NCBI GenBank assembly: GCA_948473115.1
Contig: CAOKWI010000022.1
Location: 1-56,834, forward strand
DNA length: 56,834 nucleotides
From: an uncultured Lachnospiraceae bacterium
GTDB taxonomy: Bacteria; Bacillota; Clostridia; Lachnospirales; Lachnospiraceae
Direction: 5' to 3'
Numbering within the stretch: position 1 is the first letter of the stretch; each line of letters starts with the position of its first letter. Shown here piece by piece: positions 35,969-44,152 of this stretch. Made by a program: the position numbers and the translations under genes. The notes under the pieces are model-generated. The model ran no database searches. It was not told the origin of the DNA and was given only the letters and a program-made list of their open reading frames with translations.

Positions 35969-37845
35969 TGGCAGGATCTTTGGAAAACAATCAGACAGAC
36001 AGGAAACAGGCAGACAGACCTAAGAAGGTCAGGCAGAAGAGCCTGTTCGGCATGATCCGGCATGTGATGTCCCTGGAATGGAAGAAAAATCCCATACTGC
36101 TGATTTTCTGTATTTTGTTTGCGTCAGGAATGGGCGTGGTGTCAGCGGCAAATGTATTTTTCAAGCAGACGTTCTTCGATGCCGTGAGCGCCCTGGTGGA
36201 GGGGAATGCCACTGTCTCCCATGCCGTGCTGTGCGGTATCGGTATGGCGGCTTTCCTGGTATTGACGCTGGCTCTCACGGCAGCGGCACAATTGATTTTC
36301 AATAATATCAACATGGTCATCATGGGGCATATGGGAACGCTTCTGAACGACAAGGCGTCACGGGTTGACCCTATTGTCTATGAGGACAACCGTTACCTGG
36401 ATCATATCAACAAGGCTTATGTGGGAATGGAAGCGGTGGCGACGGTGGTGTTTACGGCCATGTCCATCGGATTGAGTGATGTGGCGTACTTTGTGTTTAT
36501 GGGATGTTATCTGTTTTCCATCAAGCCCATGCTGCTTGTGGTGTTCATCCTTTCCTTCCTGCCCACCATCATAGGGTCCGTGATCCGCAGGAATATGTTC
36601 GCCAAAATGGAAAATCTGGCGGCGCCCTACCGCAGGAAGTACGAGTACTTTGAAAAATGTCTCTGCAGCAGGGAATATGCCAAGGAAACGCGGCTGTGGC
36701 GGGGGGAGAGGTATTTTAAGAGACTGTTTGACAAAAACCTGGACGGGTATACAGAATTACAATGGAAAACCTCAAAGCGCTCAGAACTGGTGATGATTGC
36801 GCTGCGCTTCCTGCTGCTGTCGGGGTATGTGGGCACCATTATCATGCTGTTCTATTATCTGTTCCGGGGCGAGGTCGGCGTGGGCGCCTTCGCGGCGATC
36901 TTCTCCTCCCTGGACCAGATGTTTGATAGCATGGACGAGGTGTTCAATTATGAGATCGGTGCGATTGCAAGGAATTTCGGCGCGGCGCAGAATTATTATG
37001 CTTTCCTGAACCTGGAGGAGAGGGAGGGCGTGGAACTGGATGCCTTGCCCCGTGAGATTATGGAATTAAGGGGCGTGTCCTTTGCTTATCCAAACAGCGG
37101 CAAGAGGGCGCTGGAACAGATCAACCTGACGGTGCATAAGGGTGAGACCATTGCCATAGTGGGCGTGAACGGTTCGGGGAAATCCACGTTGACGAGGCTT
37201 TTGACAGGGCTGTACCTGCCTACTGAGGGAGAGATGCTGATCGACGGCAGGAATGCAGGCGAGATAGCGCCGAAGACCCTGTACAGGGGAATCTCTGCCG
37301 TATTCCAGAAGTACCAGTCCTATAAGATGACGGTGGCGGAGAATGTCAGGATATCGGATATGGGAAAAGCGGCTGCCAAAGATGGAAATGTGGCGGCGGA
37401 CAAAAATGGGGCGGACGGGACAAAGACCGCCGTCATGGATGTGCTGGAAAAAGCCGATTTCCCCGTGGAAAGCGAGAAGCTGACGGAGGGCCTGGAGACC
37501 ATGCTGGGCAAGGACTTCGGCGGCATCGACTTATCCGGCGGACAGTGGCAGAGGCTTGCCATTGCCAGGGGGTTGTACCGTGCCCACGACATGATCATCC
37601 TGGATGAACCCACGGCTGCCATCGATCCCCTGGAGGAGGCGGATATTTATCGGAAATTCGCCGAGATCTCCGCGGACAAGACGGCTTTTATCGTGACCCA
37701 CAGGCTTGGCTCCGCCCAGATCGCCGACCGGATCATTGTCATGGACGCAGGGCGCATCGTGGATATGGGCACCCATGAGGAGTTGATGCAGCGGGAGGGC
37801 AAGTACCGCGAGATGTACCATGCCCAGGCGAAGTGGTACGCATAA
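35968..37845 (+). CDS. ABC exporter subunit B, second pair
   Basis: A 625-aa duplicate of the gene at 31970, translationally coupled to the gene before it by a one-base overlap. Walker A GVNGSGKST, Q-loop region FQKYQSYKMTVAENVR, signature LSGGQ, Walker B MIILDEPTAAID, FIVTHRLGS. The post-Q-loop insert is a different short Ala/Lys/Asp-rich stretch (AAAKDGNVAADKNGADGTK). The last 130 residues are almost identical to the first-pair B subunit, suggesting recent duplication or gene conversion. Confidence 0.9.
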   Translation: MAGSLENNQTDRKQADRPKKVRQKSLFGMIRHVMSLEWKKNPILLIFCILFASGMGVVSAANVFFKQTFFDAVSALVEGNATVSHAVLCGIGMAAFLVLTLALTAAAQLIFNNINMVIMGHMGTLLNDKASRVDPIVYEDNRYLDHINKAYVGMEAVATVVFTAMSIGLSDVAYFVFMGCYLFSIKPMLLVVFILSFLPTIIGSVIRRNMFAKMENLAAPYRRKYEYFEKCLCSREYAKETRLWRGERYFKRLFDKNLDGYTELQWKTSKRSELVMIALRFLLLSGYVGTIIMLFYYLFRGEVGVGAFAAIFSSLDQMFDSMDEVFNYEIGAIARNFGAAQNYYAFLNLEEREGVELDALPREIMELRGVSFAYPNSGKRALEQINLTVHKGETIAIVGVNGSGKSTLTRLLTGLYLPTEGEMLIDGRNAGEIAPKTLYRGISAVFQKYQSYKMTVAENVRISDMGKAAAKDGNVAADKNGADGTKTAVMDVLEKADFPVESEKLTEGLETMLGKDFGGIDLSGGQWQRLAIARGLYRAHDMIILDEPTAAIDPLEEADIYRKFAEISADKTAFIVTHRLGSAQIADRIIVMDAGRIVDMGTHEELMQREGKYREMYHAQAKWYA

Positions 37846-37934
37846 GGTGATGTGTTTTTCTGTGACTTGCGGAAAGTGCCCCTGCCTCCCCTGCGCCGTT
37901 CCTTTAACGGAGATACAATCTGTGCTGAACGGTT

Positions 37935-38075
37935 GTAACAGTTCAGACAGCCCCTTCCGCGAAGTCAAAATTGCATTTCTGTGCAATTTTGCGAGACTTG
38001 CGGGCGCCAAAATGAGTTGAAAACTCATTTTGTGTGCATCGTCGTAACAGTTCAGCGCCCTGTCTGAACTGTTAC
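37935..38075. repeat. Structured dispersed repeat, GTAACAG family, copy B
   Basis: 141 bp, with perfect 16-bp inverted ends GTAACAGTTCAGACAG (37935-37950) and 38060-38075. It shares with copy A the CCGCGAAGTC, GCGAGACTTGCGGG and AAAATGAGTT-GAA-AACTCATTTT parts. The right end can alternatively form its own hairpin, GTAACAGTTCAG with CTGAACTGTTAC. It lies after the second ABC pair and may serve as its transcript end. Confidence 0.75.
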
Positions 38076-38115
38076 GAACGGTTACAATTTCCCACATGGG
38101 AAATATCCCAAATAC

Positions 38116-38144
38116 TTGTATTTATAAGCAGGATAGTGTATGAT
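38116..38144 (+). promoter_or_regulatory. Promoter of the AAA/DUF4143 ATPase
   Basis: TTGTAT (38116-38121), 17-bp spacer, TATGAT (38139-38144). Confidence 0.6.
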
Positions 38145-38200
38145 GAATGAACAGAAAAGCCCAATGAGGCTGTAACATTCAGTGAACAGGAGCCGATTCC

Positions 38201-39490
38201 ATGGAAATAAAGCGTGACATATATCTGCAGCAGCTGGTCTCATATCGTTTTGACGGTCTGGTCAAAGTCATAACAGGCATCCGCCGCTGCGGGAAATCAT
38301 ATCTTCTGAAAAAGATTTACAGGGATTATTTGATACAGAATGGTGTAAGGGATGAGCAGATTATCACGATTGAACTTGACCTTACAAAGGATATCAAGTA
38401 CCGTAATCCGCTGCTCCTTTCCTCCTATGTGAGAGGTCTGGTGGAAGGAAAAACAGAGGAGTATTATCTTTTCGTGGATGAGATCCAAATGTCGGATACA
38501 GTTGCAAATCCGTATAGCAGTGAAGGGAAGAGGATAACTTTTTATGACGCCTTGAATGATCTGCGCAGTCTGCCAAATCTGGATGTGTATGTGACAGGCA
38601 GCAATTCCAGGATGTTGTCAAGTGATATCCTGACTGAATTCAGGGGGCGGAGTGATGAGATCCGAGTGCATCCGTTAAGCTTTGCGGAATATTATTCAGC
38701 AGTCGGCGGAGATAAGGGTGAAGCCTTTGACGAGTATGCTTTTTACGGTGGAATGCCGCTTATTCTGACCAGACCGGATGATATGGCAAAGATGCGGTAC
38801 CTGAAAGCGCTTTTTACGGAAGTATATATTAAGGATATTGTGGAACGCAGGAAGATAGAACGGCAGGATGTATTGGAGCAGATCATTGACCTGCTCTGTT
38901 CCTCCATAGGCTCGTTGACAAATCCGGTCAGAATAGCAGACACATTGAAATCGAAACAGATAGCTGTCGTTTCTTCCAATACGGTACGGGCGTATATAGG
39001 ACATTTGGAGGATGCCTTTCTTTTTTCAGAGAGCAAACGCTATGATATCAAGGGTAAATCCTATTTTGATTCACCAAACAAGTATTATTGCGAGGATCTG
39101 GGGTTACGGAATGCCCGTATTGGTTTTCGGCAGCAGGAAATGACCCATATCATGGAAAATATTATTTATAACGAACTTGTAAACCGGCAGTTCCTGGTGG
39201 ATGTGGGTGTTGTTTACGCGAGAACGGTCAACCAGACCGGCAATTCCGTCCGCACCCCCAGGGAGATTGACTTTGTTGTGACATCCGGTGGGAAAAAGGC
39301 ATATATCCAGTCTGCGTATGCAATGCCGACGGAGGAAAAGGTGGAAACGGAATTACGGCCTTTTGCCCTGACCGGGGATTCTTTCCCTAAAATTGTGGTG
39401 CGGAGGGATATCGGGAAACGCTGGTATGATGATAAGGGAATTTTAAACATAGGCATTACGGATTTCCTCCTGGACAGGGAGCTGATATAG
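38201..39490 (+). CDS. AAA-family ATPase with C-terminal DUF4143 domain
   Basis: A 429-aa P-loop protein. Walker A GIRRCGKS near residues 27-34, Walker B YYLFVDEIQ, sensor-like VTGSNSRMLS; then the DUF4143 nuclease-like half, where REIDFVV carries the conserved Glu and Asp. Such proteins are common, often multicopy, in gut Firmicutes and Bacteroidetes and are suspected in defence or mobile-element biology; the biochemical role is not known. It has its own promoter and no partner. A decayed relative is at 26841. Confidence 0.9.
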   Translation: MEIKRDIYLQQLVSYRFDGLVKVITGIRRCGKSYLLKKIYRDYLIQNGVRDEQIITIELDLTKDIKYRNPLLLSSYVRGLVEGKTEEYYLFVDEIQMSDTVANPYSSEGKRITFYDALNDLRSLPNLDVYVTGSNSRMLSSDILTEFRGRSDEIRVHPLSFAEYYSAVGGDKGEAFDEYAFYGGMPLILTRPDDMAKMRYLKALFTEVYIKDIVERRKIERQDVLEQIIDLLCSSIGSLTNPVRIADTLKSKQIAVVSSNTVRAYIGHLEDAFLFSESKRYDIKGKSYFDSPNKYYCEDLGLRNARIGFRQQEMTHIMENIIYNELVNRQFLVDVGVVYARTVNQTGNSVRTPREIDFVVTSGGKKAYIQSAYAMPTEEKVETELRPFALTGDSFPKIVVRRDIGKRWYDDKGILNIGITDFLLDRELI

Positions 39491-39508
39491 AAACCTGTCG
39501 GGACGTGC

Positions 39509-39536
39509 TTGAAAATGCCTTGAGATCTGCTATAAT
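39509..39536 (+). promoter_or_regulatory. Strong promoter before a tiny ORF
   Basis: TTGAAA (39509-39514), 16-bp spacer, consensus TATAAT (39531-39536). Confidence 0.7.
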
Positions 39537-39567
39537 GAGGATACAAAAACAGATCAGGGGGTATAGT

Positions 39568-39639
39568 ATGAATGAAGAAATGAAAATGATGGTAAATGTT
39601 ATTATAGAAGAAATGGGTAACAGTTTGGCCGAAAGCTGA
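39568..39639 (+). CDS. Tiny ORF, 23 residues, possibly a truncated gene
   Basis: MNEEMKMMVNVIIEEMGNSL followed by AES, with CAGGGGG ahead of the ATG, a near-consensus promoter upstream and a strong terminator downstream. It is either a real small peptide, or the 5' end of a longer gene cut short by insertion of the GTAACAG hairpin that begins at codon 17 (39617). It is amphipathic and Met/Glu rich. A noncoding RNA is the third possibility. Confidence 0.4.
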   Translation: MNEEMKMMVNVIIEEMGNSLAES

Positions 39640-39647
39640 ACTGTTAC
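39617..39647. repeat. Solo GTAACAG hairpin
   Basis: GTAACAGTTTGGC and GCTGAACTGTTAC form a 13-bp stem with two G-T pairs around CGAAA. It matches the terminal hairpin of copy B of the GTAACAG family. Confidence 0.7.
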
Positions 39648-39665
39648 AGGAATGGTGAAGAATTA

Positions 39666-39708
39666 AGCCGGGAGAGTTGACTTTTGATAGTTGACTCTCC
39701 CGGTTTTT
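39666..39708. terminator. Strong terminator
   Basis: CCGGGAGAGT (39668-39677) pairs with ACTCTCCCGG (39694-39703), followed by TTTTT. It ends the tiny-ORF transcript and may also serve the opposing LysM gene. Confidence 0.85.
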
Positions 39709-39750
39709 GCCTTATAGGAAACTGCTGTAACGTTATTTCTTAACAGTTCC

Positions 39751-41094
39751 TTATTTGATCTGGATCGCCTGGCCAGGGAAGATCACATCCACATTCTTGA
39801 TCTGGGGATTCTTTGCTGCCAGTTCGGCTAGTGACATATGGTTGGCACGGGCAATTTTGCCAAGAGTGTCTCCTGTCTGTACAGTGTAAGAGGGACCGCC
39901 CGCGGCAGCGGTGGGACTGCTTAAACGGCTGACACCGTAATGCTGTGCCAGATACAGGGGACCGTACCAGGGAATGCTCTCGTCAATGGATGCCCCGGCA
40001 GGGATGCGCACCTTATAATTTACATCTTCATAGGTGTATTCCATCTCAAGTGTCATTCCGTGATCCAGAAGCTGCCTTACCTCGGAGCAGGACAGGGTGT
40101 TGACACCGTCCATCCGGATTACGTCGCCGGGCTTGGCAGCTTCGATGCGGGATTCCAGGGGGGATAAACTGTCGTCCTGCCCGGAATCGGAAGAGCCGTC
40201 CTGTTCAGAATCGGAAGAGTCATCCTGTCCGGGAACGTCTTCGATCAGCAGGATGTCGGATTTTTCACCTTCCTCACCGTTGGCGATTTCGTTCGGGTTG
40301 CCGCTCAGTGCCCTTATGGTGACACAGTAGCTGCCCTCCGGGGTGCCGCTATATGGATCAAGGATGTCCTTTGATAAATCTATGATCCTGTCCTCGCCGC
40401 CTGCCTCCCTGGGAGTGTCGGAGGTTATATAGCTGAATGCGGACGTATGGCCTATGCGGGTAAGGGCGTTGCTGGTGCTGTGGAGTATGCAGGGCTCCCA
40501 CCCACTGCCATTCTGCTTGTACAGACAGTATTCATATCCTGCGGCACCCTCCACTGACGTGAAATGGAAAAGCCCTTTTTCCTCCGCATCCCAATATCCG
40601 GTTGTGGTTCCAAGCGCCTGCTCAGGGCGGGTATACTGTACGGTCTGCGAAGTGGCTGTCTGGCTTACGGCCAGACCGGAAGGAAGGTCTTTTTCCATAC
40701 ACACCTCAAAATAATAGGAGCCGGAGTCCCTCAGATCCTGGTAGAAGGGTGTGCTCCAACTATAAGAGCCGCTGGTGTATTTACTGTTAATATTCCAGAT
40801 AGAACTGTTATCCCAAGAGGTATCGTAGTCCGCGACCATTTCATCGTCCCGATAAACCTTGACATGTGCCATATAACGGCCATATTGTGTGACGGGAAAG
40901 GAAAAATTGCACCACATAAGATCCTCGGAAAACTGGACATTATAGGGTGTCCCAAGTGTCTGATTTTCTGCAGCGGAAGCTTCTGTCTGGGCAGAAATGT
41001 CCCCACCTTCCTCTGCGGAGACATTCATGCCGCCGAGGGGTGACGCCATCAGTGCGAATGCCAGGGATGCCGCCAAAATAGTTTTTTTCTTCAT
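39751..41094 (-). CDS. Secreted protein with Fn3-like modules and C-terminal LysM
   Basis: A 447-aa exported protein. Signal peptide MKKKTILAASLAFALMASPL with cleavage near VSA-EE. Two or three beta-rich, Fn3-like modules follow (LGTPYNVQFSEDLMWCNFSF; VTIRALSGNPNEIANGEEGE). Then a Ser/Asp/Gln linker (residues ~305-325), a small helical part, and a LysM domain (last ~46 residues, YTVQTGDTLGKIARANHMSL) that should bind peptidoglycan. The ribosome site is GGAGG. The PNE-type module also appears in the outside part of the kinase gene immediately upstream, so the two products probably work together at the cell surface. Confidence 0.85.
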   Translation of the reverse strand: MKKKTILAASLAFALMASPLGGMNVSAEEGGDISAQTEASAAENQTLGTPYNVQFSEDLMWCNFSFPVTQYGRYMAHVKVYRDDEMVADYDTSWDNSSIWNINSKYTSGSYSWSTPFYQDLRDSGSYYFEVCMEKDLPSGLAVSQTATSQTVQYTRPEQALGTTTGYWDAEEKGLFHFTSVEGAAGYEYCLYKQNGSGWEPCILHSTSNALTRIGHTSAFSYITSDTPREAGGEDRIIDLSKDILDPYSGTPEGSYCVTIRALSGNPNEIANGEEGEKSDILLIEDVPGQDDSSDSEQDGSSDSGQDDSLSPLESRIEAAKPGDVIRMDGVNTLSCSEVRQLLDHGMTLEMEYTYEDVNYKVRIPAGASIDESIPWYGPLYLAQHYGVSRLSSPTAAAGGPSYTVQTGDTLGKIARANHMSLAELAAKNPQIKNVDVIFPGQAIQIK

Positions 41095-41140
41095 CGTATT
41101 CTGTTCCTCCTATATCATTTGAGTGTGGTTGGATCTGCCA

Positions 41141-41163
41141 GGACAATGCCTGGTGCATTGTCC
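41141..41163. promoter_or_regulatory. Perfect hairpin between the kinase and LysM genes
   Basis: GGACAATGC and GCATTGTCC with a five-base loop, in the 161-bp gap and therefore in the leader of the LysM gene. No T run. Confidence 0.4.
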
Positions 41164-41255
41164 ATGACACAACAAGATTATATATGGAACATTTCCGGTA
41201 GAGGTATGCTGTCAGCAGACATTACAGAAGAAAGTGATCCCGGAGAATCCGCCGG

Positions 41256-42758
41256 TCATTGACTGCTTTGGGAGTCGAAGTCGAGCCATGGACTGTAGTA
41301 TTCCTCCGGCGCAGGATCCGGCATGGGGCTTGCACTGTATTCGTTGGGGCGTGAGGAAATGGCCTGGACGGTGAAGCGGTATGCCTTGTCCGGGCCGGCA
41401 ATCAGGAATTCCGCGGGCACAGAGATCCCGCCCAGGCCTTTTTGCACAATCTGGCTTTTCGACCATGTATTATTCATCACATAAGCGCCGGTATTGTCAT
41501 AGACGGTTACATTAAACCAGTCGCCATCCTCATAATCCCCGATATTATCCCATATGGCGTAATATTTTCGGGTGTTATCGATCTCGTACAACGCCCATGT
41601 AAGGCCTGTCGGGGAAGGCAGGTGCGGGGCATCCATTCCCGTGTATTCGAAAACATCGGAAACGACAAAGGGGCTGTCGGTATACCGGATACCGTCTCCC
41701 ACGGAAGCCATGGTGAAATAATATAATCCGTTCTCTGCCAGGACAGGCGTAAGGTTATATGACTGAATTTCCACATCTCTGTATGAGCCGCCGATCCTGA
41801 CCTTTTGTTCAAAGTACCAGTCGTCGTCTCCGGGATCAGGAGGGGTTTCTGTATCCCTTCTGTACAGTCTCAAATAGAACTGTACTTCGTCTCCGATACC
41901 GGATTCCGGTACATTTTCCCATACAGCGGTGCCGGTCTCGCCATCCCAATGGGGCGTTCCCGGCACTGGCAGTACGGTGAGGGAATTGCCCTCTCCATTT
42001 TCGACGCCGGTTCGAGCGCTTTCCCGGAAAGGGGACAGATAAAGCACGCCGCACCCGGCGAGGACGATCAGGACAAGCGCCGCAAAACTGCAGAGGACAT
42101 ATCTTTTGGCACAGAAAAAAGCCTGTCGTACCTGCTTTACGGACTGATATCGTTTTCCCGGATCCAGGTTCATGCATTTCCGGATGATCCTTTTGTAACG
42201 GGAACTTTGAATGTCCTCGTTCAGAAGCTGGTTCAGGGTGACCCCCAGCGCATAGACGTCCGCCCGTTCATCGGTTTGGGAGAAGCCGTACTGTTCCGGC
42301 GGGGCGAATCCCCTGGTGCCCAGCAGTATGGTATCCTGCTCCGCATCATTCCTGGATGTGCGTGCGGCGTCAAAGTCGATGAGATAGACTTTTCCGTCCC
42401 CGGTGAGGAGGATATTGGATGGCTTGATATCACGGTGTATAATGCCCTTCCCATGCAGAAGCTCCAGCGCGGAGCACAGCTCCCTGACCACGTTCAGGAA
42501 TTGCTTTTTCGATAATTCCACGGTTCCCAGGGGCTGTCCGTCTATATATTGTTCCACAACGACAGTGGAAGCTTCGGTGAGGGAGACCTCATACAGCTTT
42601 GGAAGGCAGGGATGGGGACAATCCAGCAATGTCTGATAAACAGGGAGCAGGCCCCTTAATTCCTTCCGGATAAATATTTGTTCCCCGTCCTTCGCGCGCA
42701 CAAGGTGTATGGTACTTTTTTCGCTTTGTTTCAGAAGTCTGATCTTTTCGTATTCCAT
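41256..42758 (-). CDS. Transmembrane Ser/Thr protein kinase with extracellular Fn3-like domain
   Basis: 500 aa from the ATG at 42758; a TTG at 42794 with a well-placed GGAGG would add 12 residues and is a real alternative. Kinase domain 1-215: HRDIKPSN (Asp110), DFD at 128-130 instead of DFG, GTRGFAPPEQYG in the activation segment. One membrane helix at about 221-241. Outside, about 260 residues with two Fn3-like modules (FTVQAISSRPNEYSASPMPD). The glycine-rich loop is poorly conserved. Receptor-like layout: an envelope ligand sensed outside, phosphorylation inside. It is divergent from an HTH gene and followed by a LysM gene with a related module. Confidence 0.88.
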   Translation of the reverse strand: MEYEKIRLLKQSEKSTIHLVRAKDGEQIFIRKELRGLLPVYQTLLDCPHPCLPKLYEVSLTEASTVVVEQYIDGQPLGTVELSKKQFLNVVRELCSALELLHGKGIIHRDIKPSNILLTGDGKVYLIDFDAARTSRNDAEQDTILLGTRGFAPPEQYGFSQTDERADVYALGVTLNQLLNEDIQSSRYKRIIRKCMNLDPGKRYQSVKQVRQAFFCAKRYVLCSFAALVLIVLAGCGVLYLSPFRESARTGVENGEGNSLTVLPVPGTPHWDGETGTAVWENVPESGIGDEVQFYLRLYRRDTETPPDPGDDDWYFEQKVRIGGSYRDVEIQSYNLTPVLAENGLYYFTMASVGDGIRYTDSPFVVSDVFEYTGMDAPHLPSPTGLTWALYEIDNTRKYYAIWDNIGDYEDGDWFNVTVYDNTGAYVMNNTWSKSQIVQKGLGGISVPAEFLIAGPDKAYRFTVQAISSRPNEYSASPMPDPAPEEYYSPWLDFDSQSSQ

Positions 42759-42833
42759 GGCGGGCAGGCATCCTTTGCAGTTAAAAAATTTCAAATTGAC
42801 CTCCGCTTGTCATATTTGCAGGGATCTGATAAG

Positions 42834-42862
42834 ATTATAGCAAAAAGAATGGGGAGGGGCAA
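42834..42862 (-). promoter_or_regulatory. Promoter of the transmembrane kinase gene
   Basis: On the minus strand: TTGCCC, 17-bp spacer, extended -10 TGCTATAAT. It lies in the short divergent gap with the HTH gene. Confidence 0.65.
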
Positions 42863-42877
42863 ACATTTTAGAGAGAA

Positions 42878-43444
42878 ATGGCGGCTAAAGCAGGGGCAAA
42901 GGACAGGATGGATAAAAAGATAAATGATAAAACTGTGACGGAAAAGAATATGGCAGAAAAAACCACAATAGAAGGAACCACAATAGAAAGGACTACAATA
43001 GAAAGGACTACAATAGAAAAGACTACCACTGAATTGAAGAATGAGATCCGGGCGGCAACGGATATAGAGGATTTCCTGAAAAAGAATAGAAGCAGTATGG
43101 TCACAGGCGGTCTTCCTGAATGGCTGAACACGCTTCTGGCACAGAAGAGGATCAGCAAGGCGGACGTAGTGCGCGGATCTCTGCTGGATCGGACCTATGT
43201 GTACCAGATTTTTTCGGGGGATCGGACTCCGTCACGTGACAAACTGATCGCGCTGGCATTCGGACTGCGGCTCAGCGATGATGAAACACAGAAAATGCTG
43301 AAGCTGTCCTGCAACAGGGAGCTTTATGCAAGGGACGAGAGGGATGCGCTGATTCTGTTTGCCCTGCAGCAGCAATGGCCGATACTGAAGGCAAATGACT
43401 TATTGTTCAGACATGGCTTTACCGTCTTGGGCGCTCCGGTGTGA
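42878..43444 (+). CDS. HTH (XRE-like) DNA-binding protein with N-terminal tandem repeats
   Basis: 188 aa. N-terminal third is charged and repetitive, with four 15-bp units coding TTIER-type pentapeptides (42962-43021). The C-terminal part is a Cro/XRE-like helix-turn-helix: LPEWLNTLLAQKRISKADVV, DRTYVYQIFSGDRTPSRDKL, then a helical tail (MLKLSCNRELYARDERDALI). It is divergent from the membrane kinase gene, an arrangement I have the impression is recurrent in Lachnospiraceae. It may be a regulator or substrate of the kinase. The start is uncertain; only AGAGAG precedes the ATG, and a start after the repeats is conceivable. Confidence 0.75.
   Translation: MAAKAGAKDRMDKKINDKTVTEKNMAEKTTIEGTTIERTTIERTTIEKTTTELKNEIRAATDIEDFLKKNRSSMVTGGLPEWLNTLLAQKRISKADVVRGSLLDRTYVYQIFSGDRTPSRDKLIALAFGLRLSDDETQKMLKLSCNRELYARDERDALILFALQQQWPILKANDLLFRHGFTVLGAPV
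42962..43021 (+). repeat. 15-bp tandem repeat (four units) in the HTH gene
   Basis: ACCACAATAGAAGGA-type units code TTIEG, TTIER, TTIER, TTIEK. It lies before the DNA-binding domain. Confidence 0.85.
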
Positions 43445-43549
43445 GAAATGTTTGACGGAAACTCATCCGTAGGGAAATAAGAGAGTTTTAACGGACTTAT
43501 AATTTAATATAATGCCTGTATCAAAGGACATTGAATGGAGGTAAGTGCA

Positions 43550-43921
43550 ATGGATGGAAGAGCAGGCAGCTTGAGATTCTGGGCTGTAACGATCATACTG
43601 GTAATTGTTACAGCCTTTTGCTGTGCGGGGACCGTGATGAGCAGGACTGATTTCAGCGCGCAGGAACTGGAGCATTATGACCGGGAGAGGGAACAGAAGC
43701 TGGTGGAGGACGTCAGAGAATATCTCAGACAGCAGGGATACGGTAACAGCGGCGTGATGCTGACGCGGGTCATGGATGCGGATGGCAGCAGGGAATATAC
43801 CCTCAGCATCCATCACAGCCGGATCACAGCCCTTGATCAGGAAGAGCGTGAACGGCTGGCGGAGGAGTTACAGGAGCTTGCTTTTACGGATCAGAGCTGT
43901 TCCTTTTTCATAAAGTTATGA
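43550..43921 (+). CDS. Small single-pass membrane protein of unknown function
   Basis: 123 aa from the ATG at 43550, which follows GGAGG; an ATG at 43535 precedes that site. One N-terminal membrane helix (FWAVTIILVIVTAFCCAGTV), then a charged soluble domain of about 85 residues with EREQKLVEDVREYLRQQGYG and a beta-rich end (YTLSIHHSRI, CSFFIKL). Not recognised. It probably faces outward. Confidence 0.7.
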   Translation: MDGRAGSLRFWAVTIILVIVTAFCCAGTVMSRTDFSAQELEHYDREREQKLVEDVREYLRQQGYGNSGVMLTRVMDADGSREYTLSIHHSRITALDQEERERLAEELQELAFTDQSCSFFIKL

Positions 43922-44055
43922 CGGTATCCGGTATTCACAGTCCGGCTGTGGGTAATGACGGTGTTCGGTAGTTGTCCATAGTCAGGCTGCGAGTAATGAC
44001 GGTATCCTGTAACTGCCCGTGGCAAGGCGTGAGCAGTTACGGTATTCGGATTGAA
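43917..44055. repeat. Degenerate ~40-bp tandem repeat with GTAAC palindrome
   Basis: Three to four imperfect units beginning TAATGACGGTATTCGGTA. The third contains GTAACTGC (44009-44016) and GCAGTTAC (44033-44040) as a stem. Noncoding. Confidence 0.55.
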
Positions 44056-44078
44056 ACAGAGCGAATATTTGGAATGAC

Positions 44079-44107
44079 ATGACATTTTTCGAAAATAGGG
44101 GTATACT
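44079..44107 (+). promoter_or_regulatory. Promoter of the DUF1653 gene
   Basis: ATGACA (44079-44084), 17-bp spacer, TATACT (44102-44107). Confidence 0.65.
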
Positions 44108-44152
44108 TCCTATAGGCAAAAGCTTTTTCGGAAAGTGAAAGGAGACCTCTAA

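Larger units (their letters stand above)
37846..38200. other. Intergenic region holding two repeat families and a promoter
   Basis: 37868-37897 resembles one arm of the large palindrome at 56672-56826 (26 of 30 bases). 37935-38075 is copy B of the GTAACAG family. A promoter follows at 38116-38144. No gene is present. Confidence 0.65.
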
